Part shown: in pieces, positions 51,950-61,323 of the stretch
Numbering within the stretch: position 1 is the first letter of the stretch
Layout of the letters: every line of letters starts with the position of its first letter
Translations under genes and position numbers: made by a program
Source: Novosphingobium sp. CF614
GTDB taxonomy: Bacteria > Pseudomonadota > Alphaproteobacteria > Sphingomonadales > Sphingomonadaceae
NCBI RefSeq assembly: GCF_900113255.1
Contig: NZ_FOOR01000003.1
Span: forward strand, 186,001-250,000
DNA: 64,000 nucleotides
Direction: 5' to 3'
The notes under the pieces: generated by a model
Told to the model about the DNA's origin: nothing
Databases searched by the model: none
The model's input: the letters and a program-made list of their open reading frames with translations, nothing else

Positions 51950-54900
51950 TTATTCCGCCGGAACGGCGTCGCCGCCGTGCTTGCCGTGATGGGTTTCATC
52001 GGCGTGGTGCGGTTCGAAAGTCAACAGGCCCTTGCGCAGCCGGGGGCCGACGCGTTTCTCGAAGCCATCGGCGAGGCTGAAGGCGGCGGGCACGATCAGC
52101 AGCGTCAGCAAGGTCGAGAGCAGCAGGCCGCCGATCACCGTCAGGCCCATCGGCGCGCGGAAGGCGGCGTCACCCGAAATCGAAATCGCGGTGGGCACCA
52201 TGCCGGCGGTCATCGCCACCGTCGTCATGACGATGGGCTGGGCGCGCTTATGGCCGGCGTCCATGATCGCATCGAGCTTGTGCACGCCCTTGGCCATCTC
52301 CTCGATCGCGAAGTCGATCAGCAGGATCGAGTTCTTGGCGACGATGCCCAGCAACATGAGGATGCCGATGTAGACCGGCATCGAGATCGGTTGCCCCACG
52401 ACCGTCAAGGCCAGCAGCCCGCCCAGCGGGGCCAGCAGCAGCGAGGCCATGTTGACCAGCGGCGAAACGAAGCGCTTGTAGAGCAGCACCAGCACCGCGA
52501 AGACCAGGAAGATGCCGCTGATGACCGCGATGATGAAGCTGGTGACCATTTCCGCCTGCCACTTGTCCTCGCCCACGGGGGCGTTGGACACGCCGGTGGG
52601 CAGGTTCTTCATGATCGGCAGGTTCTGGATAGCCTGCAATACCGGGCCCTTGACCTGGCCCTCGCCAAGATCGGCGCCGACGAAGATACGGCGCGACTGG
52701 TTGTAGCGCTGGATCTGCGTGGGACCGGCACCGAAACGGATTTCCGCCACCCGCTTGAGCGGCACCGATCCGCCGCTGGCGGTCGGCACCGGCAGGTTCT
52801 CGATCGTCGCGAAATCGCGGCGCGAGGCGCGTGCGAGAATCACCCGGATCGGCACCTGTCGGTCGCGGAGCGAGAACTTGGCGGCGTTCTGGTCGATCTC
52901 GCCCAGTGTGGCGATACGGATCGTCTGGCTCAGCGCGGCAGTCGTCACGCCCAGTTGCGCCGCAAGGTCGAGGCGCGGCACTATGACGAGTTCCGGGCGC
53001 TGCAGGTCGGCGGCGATGCGCGGGGCGACCACGCCCGGGATCGTGCGCATCTGTTCGGCCAGGGTCTGCGCGGTCTTGTTCAGCAGTTCGCTGTCGCTGC
53101 CCGAAAGCATGACCGAGATGTCGCGTCCGCTGCCGAAGCCGCCGGACTGGGTGGCGAAGCTTACGCGCGCATCGGGGATCTGCTGAAGCTGGGGCGCAAG
53201 CCGCCGCTCGAACTCGATGCTGGTGGTCGCGCGTTCCTTGGCCGGCTTGAGCGACACATAGAGCGTGCCCGCGCCTTCACGGCTCGCCTCCAGGACATGC
53301 TCGACTTCGGGCTGCGCCTCGATCAGCGCCGTCACCCGGTCGGCCACCACCTCGGTCTGTTCGAGCGTGGTGCCGGGCACCATCTCGATATTGACCTGGC
53401 TGGTGTCCTCGTTGGTGTTGGGCTGGAACTGCTGCGGCAGTCCGGCGAGCAGCGCGAATGTCACGATCAGCGCATAGACGCCTCCGCAGAAAGCGTAGAA
53501 GCGATGGTCGTGCATGCGCGCGGTGATACGCTCCGCGAAGTAGCGATACCATCGGCCGAACGCGCCCAGCAGCGTCGCCGCCGCGATGGACAGTTTGCCG
53601 AGAGCGATAACGGCGACGGGGATGCCGATCGGCGCGAACGTGGCGGCGAGCACGAAAGCCGCCTTCTTGAGGCCGAGCAACTCCAGGCCTTTCTGCGCGA
53701 CCGTGAAAATGCCGCTGGCCAGCCACATGCCCGAGCCCAGGATGACCACGACCGCCAGCAGGGCACACACGAAGTACCACCAGCGCCTCGGCTGCTTGAC
53801 GAGCAGCGCCTTGCGCCGGTGCGCCTCGCTGCTGTCCAGCGTCCAGGCCAGCACCTTCATGTAGAAGTCCATGGCTCTGCCGCCGCCATGCTCGGCGTGG
53901 CCATGGGCCTTGAGGAAATAGGCCGCGACCATCGGCGTAATCAGGCGCGCGACGGCAAGGCTCGTCAGCACCGCGGCGACCACGGTCAGGCCGAAGGCCT
54001 TGAAGAACTGGCCCGGAATGCCCGGCATCAGGCCCACCGGCAGGAACACCGCGACGATCGAGAAGGTGGTGGCGACCACCGCCAGGCCGATCTCGTCGGC
54101 GGCGTCGATCGATGCCTGATAGGCGCTCTTGCCCATGCGCATATGGCGCACGATGTTCTCGATCTCAACGATCGCATCATCCACCAGCACGCCGGCCACC
54201 AGGCTCAGCGCGAGCAGCGAGAGGAAGTTCAGCGTGAAGCCCAGCAGGTCCATGAACCAGAAGGTCGGGATCGCCGAAAGCGGTATGGCAATCGCGGAAA
54301 TGAAAGTCGCGCGCCAGTCACGCAGGAAGAGGTAGACGATCACGATCGCCAGCACCGCGCCTTCCACCAGCGCTTCCATGGAACTGGTGTACTGTCCCTT
54401 GGTGTAGTCCACCTGCGAAAACAGCTGGGTGATGTGGATGTTCGGATTGTCCTTCTGGATCTGGTCCAGCTTTTCGATCGCCGTGTCGTAGACCGCCACG
54501 TCCGACGCGCCCAGCGCGCGCTTGAATCCGAAAGTGACGACTTCGCGGCCGCCTAGCTTGGCGATGCGATACCGCTCGGAATAACCGTCATAGACATGGG
54601 CGACGTCCGAGAGCCTGACCTGCCGCCCGTCACCCAGGTTGATCCGGGTCTGCGACAGCTCGAAGGCGGTATCGGCATTGCCCAGCACGCGAACGGACTG
54701 GCGCGAGCCGGCGATCTCGGCCTGGCCGCCGGCGGCATCGGTATTGATCTGGCGCAGCGCGATGTTGACATCGCGCGCGGTCACGCCCAGCGCCATCATC
54801 CGCTCGGGATCGACAACCACGCGAATCTCGCGATCGACGCCGCCATTGCGGTCGACCGAGGCCAGACCTTCGATCGAGAGCAGGGACTTTGAAATGGTGT

Positions 54901-55387
54901 CGTCGATGAACCAGCTGAGCTGCTCGATCGTCATGTCGTCGGCGCGCACGGCGAAATAGGCCAGGGCTTGGTCCCCGCCGTTTTCGATCTTGGTCACTTG
55001 CGGTTCTAGGATGCCATCGGGCAGGTCGCTGCGGATCTGGTCGACGGCGTTCTTCACCTTGTTGGTGGCGATGTCCGCGTTGGTGCCGACGGAAAAGAAC
55101 ACCAGCGTGGTGGACTGGCCTTCCGAGGCGGTCGACTGGATCTCCTCGACGCCGGGCACCGAACGGGCGGCACCTTCGACGATCTGGGTGATCTGGGTTT
55201 CGATCTCCCGGGGCGCCGCGCCGGGCTGGCTGACCTCCACGATCACGCCGGGGAACTCGACGTCCGGCATGTTGTTCACGTCCATCCGGCTGAACGAGAC
55301 CATGCCGGCGATCATCACGCCGATGAAGAAGACGATCGGGACGATCGGATTGCGGATCGACCAGGCGGAGATGTTGCGAAGGCTCAT
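51950..55387 (-). CDS. Efflux RND transporter permease with an extra membrane insert
   Basis: A 1145-residue inner-membrane pump subunit (AcrB/MexB superfamily). It begins [15 protein letters not shown] and shows [32 protein letters not shown] with the proton-relay Asp pair of helix 4, and [14 protein letters not shown] in the C-terminal half. Homologues usually have about 1030-1060 residues. The excess is an insertion at about residues 515-625, between the first-half amphipathic helix and TM7, with two or three extra hydrophobic segments ([20 protein letters not shown], then [20 protein letters not shown]). A His-rich tail ([13 protein letters not shown]) ends the protein. It works with the adaptor encoded just upstream; no outer-membrane channel gene is adjacent. 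Confidence 0.95.
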   Translation of the reverse strand: MSLRNISAWSIRNPIVPIVFFIGVMIAGMVSFSRMDVNNMPDVEFPGVIVEVSQPGAAPREIETQITQIVEGAARSVPGVEEIQSTASEGQSTTLVFFSVGTNADIATNKVKNAVDQIRSDLPDGILEPQVTKIENGGDQALAYFAVRADDMTIEQLSWFIDDTISKSLLSIEGLASVDRNGGVDREIRVVVDPERMMALGVTARDVNIALRQINTDAAGGQAEIAGSRQSVRVLGNADTAFELSQTRINLGDGRQVRLSDVAHVYDGYSERYRIAKLGGREVVTFGFKRALGASDVAVYDTAIEKLDQIQKDNPNIHITQLFSQVDYTKGQYTSSMEALVEGAVLAIVIVYLFLRDWRATFISAIAIPLSAIPTFWFMDLLGFTLNFLSLLALSLVAGVLVDDAIVEIENIVRHMRMGKSAYQASIDAADEIGLAVVATTFSIVAVFLPVGLMPGIPGQFFKAFGLTVVAAVLTSLAVARLITPMVAAYFLKAHGHAEHGGGRAMDFYMKVLAWTLDSSEAHRRKALLVKQPRRWWYFVCALLAVVVILGSGMWLASGIFTVAQKGLELLGLKKAAFVLAATFAPIGIPVAVIALGKLSIAAATLLGAFGRWYRYFAERITARMHDHRFYAFCGGVYALIVTFALLAGLPQQFQPNTNEDTSQVNIEMVPGTTLEQTEVVADRVTALIEAQPEVEHVLEASREGAGTLYVSLKPAKERATTSIEFERRLAPQLQQIPDARVSFATQSGGFGSGRDISVMLSGSDSELLNKTAQTLAEQMRTIPGVVAPRIAADLQRPELVIVPRLDLAAQLGVTTAALSQTIRIATLGEIDQNAAKFSLRDRQVPIRVILARASRRDFATIENLPVPTASGGSVPLKRVAEIRFGAGPTQIQRYNQSRRIFVGADLGEGQVKGPVLQAIQNLPIMKNLPTGVSNAPVGEDKWQAEMVTSFIIAVISGIFLVFAVLVLLYKRFVSPLVNMASLLLAPLGGLLALTVVGQPISMPVYIGILMLLGIVAKNSILLIDFAIEEMAKGVHKLDAIMDAGHKRAQPIVMTTVAMTAGMVPTAISISGDAAFRAPMGLTVIGGLLLSTLLTLLIVPAAFSLADGFEKRVGPRLRKGLLTFEPHHADETHHGKHGGDAVPAE

Positions 55388-55397
55388 GACCGGACCG

Positions 55398-56597
55398 TCA
55401 TTTGCCGCCGGCAACAAGCTTGGTCTTGATCTTGTCGCCATCGTTGAGGAACCCGCCGGCGCGCAGCACCACCTTCTCGGCCCCGCTGAGGCCCGCGCTC
55501 ACGGCGATGCCTTCGGCAGTGACCAGCCCGGTCTTGACCGCCCGGCGATGCACGATGCCCTTGCCGTCGACCACGTAGACGAACGAGCCCTTGTTGTCGC
55601 TCTGGATCGCCGATTCCGGCAGCATCGGCGCGACCACGTTGCCGCTGTTGATCGTGGCGCTGGCAAAGCCGCCCGGACGCAGCGCCGGATCATAGGACAG
55701 CGCGATGCGCGCGGTGCCCTGCCGGCTCGTCGGGTCGATCACCGGCGAAATCTGCCAGACCTGCCCGGTGAAACTCCCGCCCGAGCCGACCGGCGTCACC
55801 TTGGCCGGGACGCCCACCGCGATGGCGGCAAGATCATCCTCGCTCAACCTTGCCAGCAGTTCCATCTCGCCGCCCTTGGCCAGCCGGAACAGCACGCCGC
55901 TGCCGCCGCTGACGACCTGACCGGGTTCGACGTTGCGTTCGAGTACTAGGCCGGCTGCGGGCGCGACGATGTTCAGGCGCGCGGCCTGCGCGCGCAACTG
56001 GCCCAGCGTGGCGCGCGCCACTTCGACGCGGGCGACCGCCGCGTCGCGCGTCGCCGTCAGCCGATCCACGTCCGCCTTGGAAATAAAGCCGCGATCGACC
56101 AGCTTGAGCGCACGATCGAGATTGGCCTGGGCCAGCCGGGCATCGGCCGCGGCAACCTCGACCTGTGCCGCCTGGCTCGCCTGCTGTTGAATCTGGACCG
56201 AGCGGTCGACCACCGCCAGGACCTGCCCCTGGGCGACCCAATCGCCCGGCTCGACCTCGACCGAACGGACTTCGCCGCCCTCGCCCACCGATCCGACCGG
56301 CATTGCACGCCGGGCCGCCAGGCTTCCCGTCGTGTTGATTTCGCCGGCAATGGTGGTCTTGCCGGGAACGACGACAGTGACGACGGGGATCTGGGTATCG
56401 GCATCGTTCGCCGCGTCATTGGCGCTGCCGCGATGCAGCAGGAACCAGATGCCGACCAACACCGCGACCACGATCACCGCGATGATCCAGAGCCGGCGCC
56501 ACGAGGCACGATCCTGGTCGAGGTCCCCGGCCAACGGATTGCCCACGGCATCGGCCACTTCGTTGTCCCTGACTTCTATCTTGGTGTCGTAGTTCAT
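55398..56597 (-). CDS. Efflux RND transporter periplasmic adaptor (membrane fusion protein)
   Basis: A 399-residue HlyD/AcrA-type adaptor starting at 56597. A cytoplasmic N-terminal stretch precedes a single membrane anchor (LWIIAVIVVAVLVGIWFLLH), so it is anchored by a helix rather than a lipid. The lipoyl half-motifs are EVEPGDWVAQGQVLAVVD and LNIVAPAAGLVLERNVEPGQVV, around a coiled-coil hairpin with ARLAQANLDRALKL. A beta-barrel and a membrane-proximal domain follow. It lies 10 bases upstream of the permease gene, in one operon. Confidence 0.95.
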   Translation of the reverse strand: MNYDTKIEVRDNEVADAVGNPLAGDLDQDRASWRRLWIIAVIVVAVLVGIWFLLHRGSANDAANDADTQIPVVTVVVPGKTTIAGEINTTGSLAARRAMPVGSVGEGGEVRSVEVEPGDWVAQGQVLAVVDRSVQIQQQASQAAQVEVAAADARLAQANLDRALKLVDRGFISKADVDRLTATRDAAVARVEVARATLGQLRAQAARLNIVAPAAGLVLERNVEPGQVVSGGSGVLFRLAKGGEMELLARLSEDDLAAIAVGVPAKVTPVGSGGSFTGQVWQISPVIDPTSRQGTARIALSYDPALRPGGFASATINSGNVVAPMLPESAIQSDNKGSFVYVVDGKGIVHRRAVKTGLVTAEGIAVSAGLSGAEKVVLRAGGFLNDGDKIKTKLVAGGK

Positions 56598-56905
56598 TGA
56601 GTCACCGCAATGGCCACGGCCGCCCGATGGACGCCGTGGCCTAGTTCGCCGTGCAAGGGCCCGATCGTCGATGATGCGGACCGTTCGCACGGCAGAATTT
56701 CGCCTCTGCCGCCATATACGCGCAGCCGGAGGGTGGCAATGTGCAGTTGGCCTGGAGTGAACCGGCATCGACGAACGACTTCGCTGCCATTTCATTGCAG
56801 AAACGGCTTGTGGGAACGCCAATTATTACAAAAATAGCGGAAAGACGGCAGCGAAACCTCGGTCCGTCACCACTTTTCGTGTCGATTTGGTCTTCGGTGG
56901 CCGGT
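56598..56905. promoter_or_regulatory. Upstream region of the RND operon
   Basis: 308 bases without a gene between the adaptor start and the sciP stop, both on the minus strand. GGCCACGG (56612-56619) pairs perfectly with CCGTGGCC (56634-56641) and would form a hairpin 15 bases upstream of the adaptor start in the mRNA leader. AATTATTACAAAAATAG (56821-56837) is AT-rich and could contain the promoter. No regulator gene is adjacent. Confidence 0.35.
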
Positions 56906-57205
56906 TCAGTATTTCTGCTGGCGCTCGTAGAGATCGCGGTAGTGTTGGATTCGGGTCACACGAAGGCCCTGCATGCCCGAACGATCGACCGCGCGCTGCC
57001 AGGAGGCGAATTCCTCGAGCGTCAACTGATAGCGTTCGCAGACTTCGTCGATCGTCAGCAGCCCGCCGTTGACGGCGGCCACGACCTCGGCCTTGCGGCG
57101 CACCACCCAGCGGCTCGTGTTCGGCGGCGGCAGCGACTCAAGGGTCAGCGGCTCGCCGAGAGGCCCGATCACCTGCGCAGGACGAATTTTCTGGTTCTCG
57201 ATCAT
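56906..57205 (-). CDS. sciP: CtrA inhibitor SciP (DUF1153)
   Basis: A 99-residue helix-turn-helix protein. The core RWVVRRKAEVVAAVNGGLL, then EVCERYQLTLEEFASWQRAV, is the DUF1153/SciP signature. In Caulobacter SciP binds CtrA-regulated promoters and blocks activation in early cell cycle. N-terminal PLGEPLTLESLPPPNT is also typical. It lies two bases downstream of a small gene on the same strand, a probable operon. CtrA itself is not in the window. GAGGG precedes the ATG. Confidence 0.92.
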   Translation of the reverse strand: MIENQKIRPAQVIGPLGEPLTLESLPPPNTSRWVVRRKAEVVAAVNGGLLTIDEVCERYQLTLEEFASWQRAVDRSGMQGLRVTRIQHYRDLYERQQKY

Positions 57206-57207
57206 CT

Positions 57208-57567
57208 CTACCCTCGTCTGCCGGTGCTGCTGCTCATGCCGGCGACCGGAGGGACATTGTCCTCCTCAGGCTTGCCATAGGTTGAAGCAGTTGGGTTAAC
57301 GGCCCTTGAGGTTGGTGTATAAGTAGTTAGCACCGAGGCCGCGCAACCGTCGAAGCTGCCGCGAAGCCGCAGCCGCAGCGGCTTTGCACCCGGGGAGGAA
57401 CCCGGAGGAATCCCGGGAGAAAATACGCCCCGCACATCGTGCGCGGCAAACAGCCGCGAGCGCAGGTCCTGCCAGTCGATCGGCAACTGGCAATCCGCGA
57501 ACGCGTCATCCGCATGACCCTGCGGATGACCTGTCATGCAGGTTTTTTGGTCATGAGCGATGTTCAT
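57208..57567 (-). CDS. Small conserved-looking hypothetical protein upstream of sciP
   Basis: A 119-residue protein from the ATG at 57567 (MNIAHDQKTCMTGHPQGHAD); an ATG at 57588 would add seven residues. It contains LPIDWQDLRSRLFAAHDVRG and GSFDGCAASVLTTYTPTSRA, with three Cys residues in all and no signal peptide or domain I recognise. Its end falls two bases before sciP, so the two are probably cotranscribed. The middle is Pro/Gly/Ser-rich. It may be a real, lineage-specific gene; homology search would settle this. Confidence 0.6.
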   Translation of the reverse strand: MNIAHDQKTCMTGHPQGHADDAFADCQLPIDWQDLRSRLFAAHDVRGVFSPGIPPGSSPGAKPLRLRLRGSFDGCAASVLTTYTPTSRAVNPTASTYGKPEEDNVPPVAGMSSSTGRRG

Positions 57568-57733
57568 GGTTCGATGTATAACCCGCACATGGTCAAAGGA
57601 GGGTAAAGGCCGGCTTTACGTCTCGTTGACCAAACTTTGCGATGGCGCGCTTGTTCCGACGATCGATGACCTCCCGGGAAACGGCGGCGTTCGGAGGTAG
57701 GAAAACCGCCCTTTCGGCTGTATGGAGCGGCGC

Positions 57734-58897
57734 ATGATGCCCCCGTCAGACTTGCTTGCCGGCCTCGATCCGGCCGAATTCCTGCAACTGCCCGCGCCGC
57801 TTTCCGGCCGCCGCGTGGTGGTTGCGATGTCGGGCGGCGTCGACAGTTCGGTCGTCGCCGCGCTTGCCGCCGCGAGCGGCGCCGAAGTGATCGGCGTGAC
57901 GCTGCAGCTCTACGATTACGGCGCCGCGACGGGTCGCAAGGGTGCCTGCTGCGCCGGAGACGATATTCGCGACGCCCGCGCCGTGGCCGATCGCCTGGGC
58001 ATCGCCCACTACGTATTCGACCACGAGAGCCGGTTCCGCGAAGATGTGGTCGAGCGCTTCGCCGACGACTATCTTGCCGGACGCACGCCGATTCCCTGCA
58101 TCCGCTGCAACATGGGGCCCAAGTTCACCGATCTCCTGGCGATGGCGCGCGAACTGGGCGCGGACTGCCTGGCGACCGGCCATTATGTGCGCCGTGCCAT
58201 GGGTCCGGCCGGCCCCGAGCTCCACCGCGCCGCCGACCCCTCGCGCGACCAGAGCTACTTCCTATACGGCACTACCGAGGCGCAGCTCGATTTCCTTCGC
58301 TTCCCGCTCGGCGGCCTGCCCAAGACCGAGACACGGCGGCTCGCCGAGGCGGCAGGCCTGCGCGTCGCGGCCAAGCCCGACAGCCAGGACATCTGCTTCG
58401 TGCCCGATGGCGACTATGCCAAGGTGGTCCGGTCGATCCGGCCAGAGGGCGAGGCGCCCGGCGAGATCGTTCACGCGACCACCGGCGAAGTGCTCGGCAA
58501 CCACCCCGGCGTGATCCACTACACCGTCGGCCAGCGGCGCGGCCTGGAGATCGGCGGCCAGAGCGAGCCGCTCTACGTCACGCGCATCGAGGCGGAAAAC
58601 CGCCGCGTCCTTGTCGGGCCACGGCGCCTGCTCGCCACGGCCTCGGCCCGGCTTGTCGAAACCAATCGCATCGGCCCGCTGCCCGACCGCCGCGACACAC
58701 CGCTCAGCGCGAAAGTGCGCTCGCTGGCCAAGCCCGTTCCGATCGTTCTCGAAGGCTCCATCGGCGGCGGCGCGGCGGCGGTGATCCGCTTCATCCAGCC
58801 CGAACATGGCGTCGCCCCCGGCCAGGCGGCCGTGATCTACGCAGGCGAACGGGTGGTCGGCGGCGGGTGGATCGACGGGACCGAAGCGGCATCCTGA
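57734..58897 (+). CDS. mnmA: tRNA-specific 2-thiouridylase MnmA
   Basis: About 387 residues. ATGs at 57734 and 57737 follow GGAG by six to nine bases; an ATG at 57722 is possible. MnmA thiolates U34 of Lys, Glu and Gln tRNAs. The PP-loop ATP site is [15 protein letters not shown], the catalytic cysteines are in [13 protein letters not shown] and [13 protein letters not shown], and TGHYVRR and [10 protein letters not shown] are conserved. Length is normal. It is divergent from the sciP pair. Confidence 0.96.
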   Translation: MMPPSDLLAGLDPAEFLQLPAPLSGRRVVVAMSGGVDSSVVAALAAASGAEVIGVTLQLYDYGAATGRKGACCAGDDIRDARAVADRLGIAHYVFDHESRFREDVVERFADDYLAGRTPIPCIRCNMGPKFTDLLAMARELGADCLATGHYVRRAMGPAGPELHRAADPSRDQSYFLYGTTEAQLDFLRFPLGGLPKTETRRLAEAAGLRVAAKPDSQDICFVPDGDYAKVVRSIRPEGEAPGEIVHATTGEVLGNHPGVIHYTVGQRRGLEIGGQSEPLYVTRIEAENRRVLVGPRRLLATASARLVETNRIGPLPDRRDTPLSAKVRSLAKPVPIVLEGSIGGGAAAVIRFIQPEHGVAPGQAAVIYAGERVVGGGWIDGTEAAS

Positions 58898-58969
58898 GCG
58901 GCTCGCCCAGCTGCGAAGAGGCCGACCTGTCCGCGCCTTGGGGCTGCCCGACGCGGCACCCCGGCGGCA

Positions 58970-59365
58970 TCAATCCTCCCACGGTTCCAGCCGGCAGCCG
59001 GTCTGCTCGTCGAAGCTGGCGCTCTGGCGCGCCAGCAGCGGCACGCTGGCCTTCACCGTCTTCGTCGCGGTGTCTTCGGACAATGCGACCAAGCCGCCCA
59101 ATCGCCCCAGGCCCGCGCGCTTGAGATCGCCCTCGCAGCTCTTGAGCGGGCGCCGCGAGATGAACCGGCACTCGCAGCCCACCCGCGCGCCGAAGGCCGA
59201 GCCGACCAGCGCCTGTTCGCTGAGGCCCTTCCAGCTCCAGGCCAGCGCCGCTGCCGCCAGCAGCAGTGCCAGCAGCGCCAGGTTGCGCAGCCAGCGCGAC
59301 GGCTGGCGTGAAGGATAGGCCGGAGCACGCTTGTCCCCCGCCGGCCGTTTCCTGGGTGTTGCCAT
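58970..59365 (-). CDS. Small single-pass membrane protein with Cys-rich periplasmic domain
   Basis: A 131-residue protein with a basic N-terminus (MATPRKRPAGDKRAP), one membrane helix (NLALLALLLAAAALAW) and a periplasmic part with VGSAFGARVGCECRFISRR, SCEGD and TGCRLEPW. The four Cys residues could form disulfides. No named domain is recognised. It is divergent from a serine-hydrolase-like gene, with only 32 bases between the two starts, so the pair probably shares control and may act together in the envelope. Confidence 0.72.
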   Translation of the reverse strand: MATPRKRPAGDKRAPAYPSRQPSRWLRNLALLALLLAAAALAWSWKGLSEQALVGSAFGARVGCECRFISRRPLKSCEGDLKRAGLGRLGGLVALSEDTATKTVKASVPLLARQSASFDEQTGCRLEPWED

Positions 59366-59397
59366 CCGCCTGCGCCTCGCACATCACACCGCGCGTC

Positions 59398-60546
59398 ATG
59401 CCGGTGTGCCGCCTTCCCCATATCCTCGCCCTGCTCGCGCTGCCAACCCTGTGGGGCTGTGGACAGAACAAACCGGTGGCGCCGCCACCGCCGAGCGACG
59501 CATCCCTGGCCGCGATCAAGGATGACGGCGGGGCGCCGCGCGGCGCGCTCGGCCATGCGATCGACGCGCTGTTCGACCGCGAGAGCATGGGGGAAACCGA
59601 AGCGCTGGTGGTGATGAAGCGCGGCTCGGTGATCGTCGAGCGCTATGGCGCGGGCACCAAGGCGGACACGCGACTTCCCGGCTGGAGCATGGGCCAATGC
59701 GTGACCGCGCTGATGATCGGCCAGCTGGTCAGCGACGGGCGGCTGCGCCTCAACGAATCGGCGCCGGTGCCCGAATGGCAACGCCCCGGAGATCCGCGCG
59801 GCGTCATCACGCTCAAGCAATTGCTGCAGATGCGATCGGGCCTGCGCCATGTCGAGACCGCGCGGATCGGGGGCGGCGTCGAGGAGCGTGAGTCCGATCG
59901 CATCCGGATGCTGTTCCTGGACGGACGCGACGACATGGCCGCTTATGCCGAGGCGCAGCCGCTGGAAGCACCGGCGGGCCAGCTCTTCGAGAATTCGTCG
60001 GCCACGCCGGTGATCCTGTCGGACCTCGCCGCCAGGGTTCTCTCTCCCGACAGCGATCCCGGCCGCCGCCGCCGGACGGTGGGCGATTACCTGAAGAACC
60101 GGGTGCTGCTGCCGATCGGCATGGATTCGACCCTGGTCGGCTATGACCGCGCCGGCACCATGATCGGCGCCGGCATGGTCTACGCCGACGCCCGCGACTG
60201 GGCCCGGCTGGGTGAATTCCTGCGCCACACCGGCTCGGTCAAGGGCGCGCAAATCCTGCCGCGCCGCTGGATCCAGTTCATGCTTGCCCCAAGCCCGCGC
60301 CAGCCCGCCTATGGCGCGGGCGTCTGGCTCAACCGCGCCGAGCCCGGCGCGGACGCCCCGCTCTATCCCGCCACGGCCCCCTCCAACCTGTTCGCCTGCA
60401 TCGGCGAATATGGCCAGTACGTGATCGGCTCGCCCGACCAGCTGCTCACCGTCGTCCGCCTGGGCCAAAGCGACGCCTCGCAGCAGCGCGCCGTGCACGA
60501 CCGGCTGGGCGAACTGATCGCGCTGTTTCCGGGCGGAAAGCGGTGA
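59398..60546 (+). CDS. Serine-hydrolase (beta-lactamase class C-like) family lipoprotein with altered active site
   Basis: A 382-residue protein starting at 59398. A lipobox (TLWGC, Cys21) suggests a lipoprotein. The beta-lactamase/DD-peptidase fold is clear: MKRGSVIVERYGAG, LVSDGRLRLNESAPVPEW, TLKQLLQMRSGL, and EYGQYVIGSPDQLLTVVRLG. The SxxK motif reads SMGQ (Ser97 to Gln100), lacking the general-base lysine, and the YxN region reads FENSSATPV. So it may lack normal hydrolase activity or use another mechanism, or be a binding protein. It is divergent from a small membrane protein gene. Confidence 0.85.
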   Translation: MPVCRLPHILALLALPTLWGCGQNKPVAPPPPSDASLAAIKDDGGAPRGALGHAIDALFDRESMGETEALVVMKRGSVIVERYGAGTKADTRLPGWSMGQCVTALMIGQLVSDGRLRLNESAPVPEWQRPGDPRGVITLKQLLQMRSGLRHVETARIGGGVEERESDRIRMLFLDGRDDMAAYAEAQPLEAPAGQLFENSSATPVILSDLAARVLSPDSDPGRRRRTVGDYLKNRVLLPIGMDSTLVGYDRAGTMIGAGMVYADARDWARLGEFLRHTGSVKGAQILPRRWIQFMLAPSPRQPAYGAGVWLNRAEPGADAPLYPATAPSNLFACIGEYGQYVIGSPDQLLTVVRLGQSDASQQRAVHDRLGELIALFPGGKR

Positions 60547-60573
60547 GGACGGGCCCGGTTCACGAAAGAAGTG

Positions 60574-60593
60574 CAACACCTGCTAAGGTGTTG
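60574..60593. terminator. Short hairpin between convergent genes
   Basis: CAACACCT-gcta-AGGTGTTG forms a perfect 8-bp stem with a four-base loop between the serine-hydrolase-like gene and kdpE. No T-run follows on either strand, so termination would be weak. Confidence 0.45.
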
Positions 60594-60627
60594 TGGCGGA
60601 GATGATCCGGACTTCGGGTTCCTTGCC

Positions 60628-61323
60628 CTACCCGTGCCAATCCAGGCTTGCCAGGCGATAGCCGATCCCGGGTTCGTTGCGCAGCAGTTTCGGCTGCGAG
60701 GGATCATCTTCCAGCTTTCTCCGGATACCCCTTGCCGCGACCCGCAGATATTCGACATCGCCTTCGTGTCCCGGGCCCCACACGGCCTTGAGCAACTGCG
60801 AATGGGTAATGACCCGTCCCGGGTTTCGGGCAAGTTCGGACAGGAAGCCATATTCCTTCGGCGTCAGGTGAACCTCGGTTCCGCCCTTGCGGACGGCGCG
60901 CGCGGCAAGATCGATTTCAACGTCACCGTGCCTGAACGGGGCGTCCGAAACGCCTGTCGGAAGCCGGTGCCGCAACGCCGTGCGGATACGCGCAAGCACT
61001 TCTTCGCTGTCGAAAGGCTTGGAGATGTAGTCGTCCGCGCCAAGATCGAGCGCGGCCACTTTCTGGCTCGTCGCGTCTCGCGCCGAAACGACGATGATCG
61101 CGGTCTGCCCCTGCATGATCGGGATCAGTTCCAGCCCATCCCGGTCGGGCAGCCCCAGATCGAGCAGCACGACTTCGGGCTTGTCGATCTGCAGCGCGTT
61201 GAGCGCCTCCCGCGCCGTGCCCGCTTCCACGACATTGTAACCCACTCGGGACAGGCCGACGTGGAAAAGGCGGCGGATCGCGGGCTCGTCGTCGACGACG
61301 AGGATGGTGACGATCGGCGTCAT
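60628..61323 (-). CDS. kdpE: KdpE, response regulator of potassium transport
   Basis: A 231-residue OmpR/PhoB-type regulator. The receiver has acids DD at 11-12, phospho-acceptor Asp55 in VVLLDLGLPD, and Lys in YISKPF. The winged helix ends HLTPKEYGFLSELARNPGRV and VRGIRRKLEDDP-like ARGIRRKLEDDPSQPK. It activates the kdpFABC high-affinity K+ ATPase under K+ limitation. The ATG overlaps the kdpD stop (ATGA), giving the standard kdpD-kdpE pair. Confidence 0.95.
   Translation of the reverse strand: MTPIVTILVVDDEPAIRRLFHVGLSRVGYNVVEAGTAREALNALQIDKPEVVLLDLGLPDRDGLELIPIMQGQTAIIVVSARDATSQKVAALDLGADDYISKPFDSEEVLARIRTALRHRLPTGVSDAPFRHGDVEIDLAARAVRKGGTEVHLTPKEYGFLSELARNPGRVITHSQLLKAVWGPGHEGDVEYLRVAARGIRRKLEDDPSQPKLLRNEPGIGYRLASLDWHG

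Noticed and set aside
51926..54556. 876-codon open frame on the plus strand
   Set aside because: Antisense to the RND permease; composition (His/Arg/Gln-rich) is typical of antisense translation.
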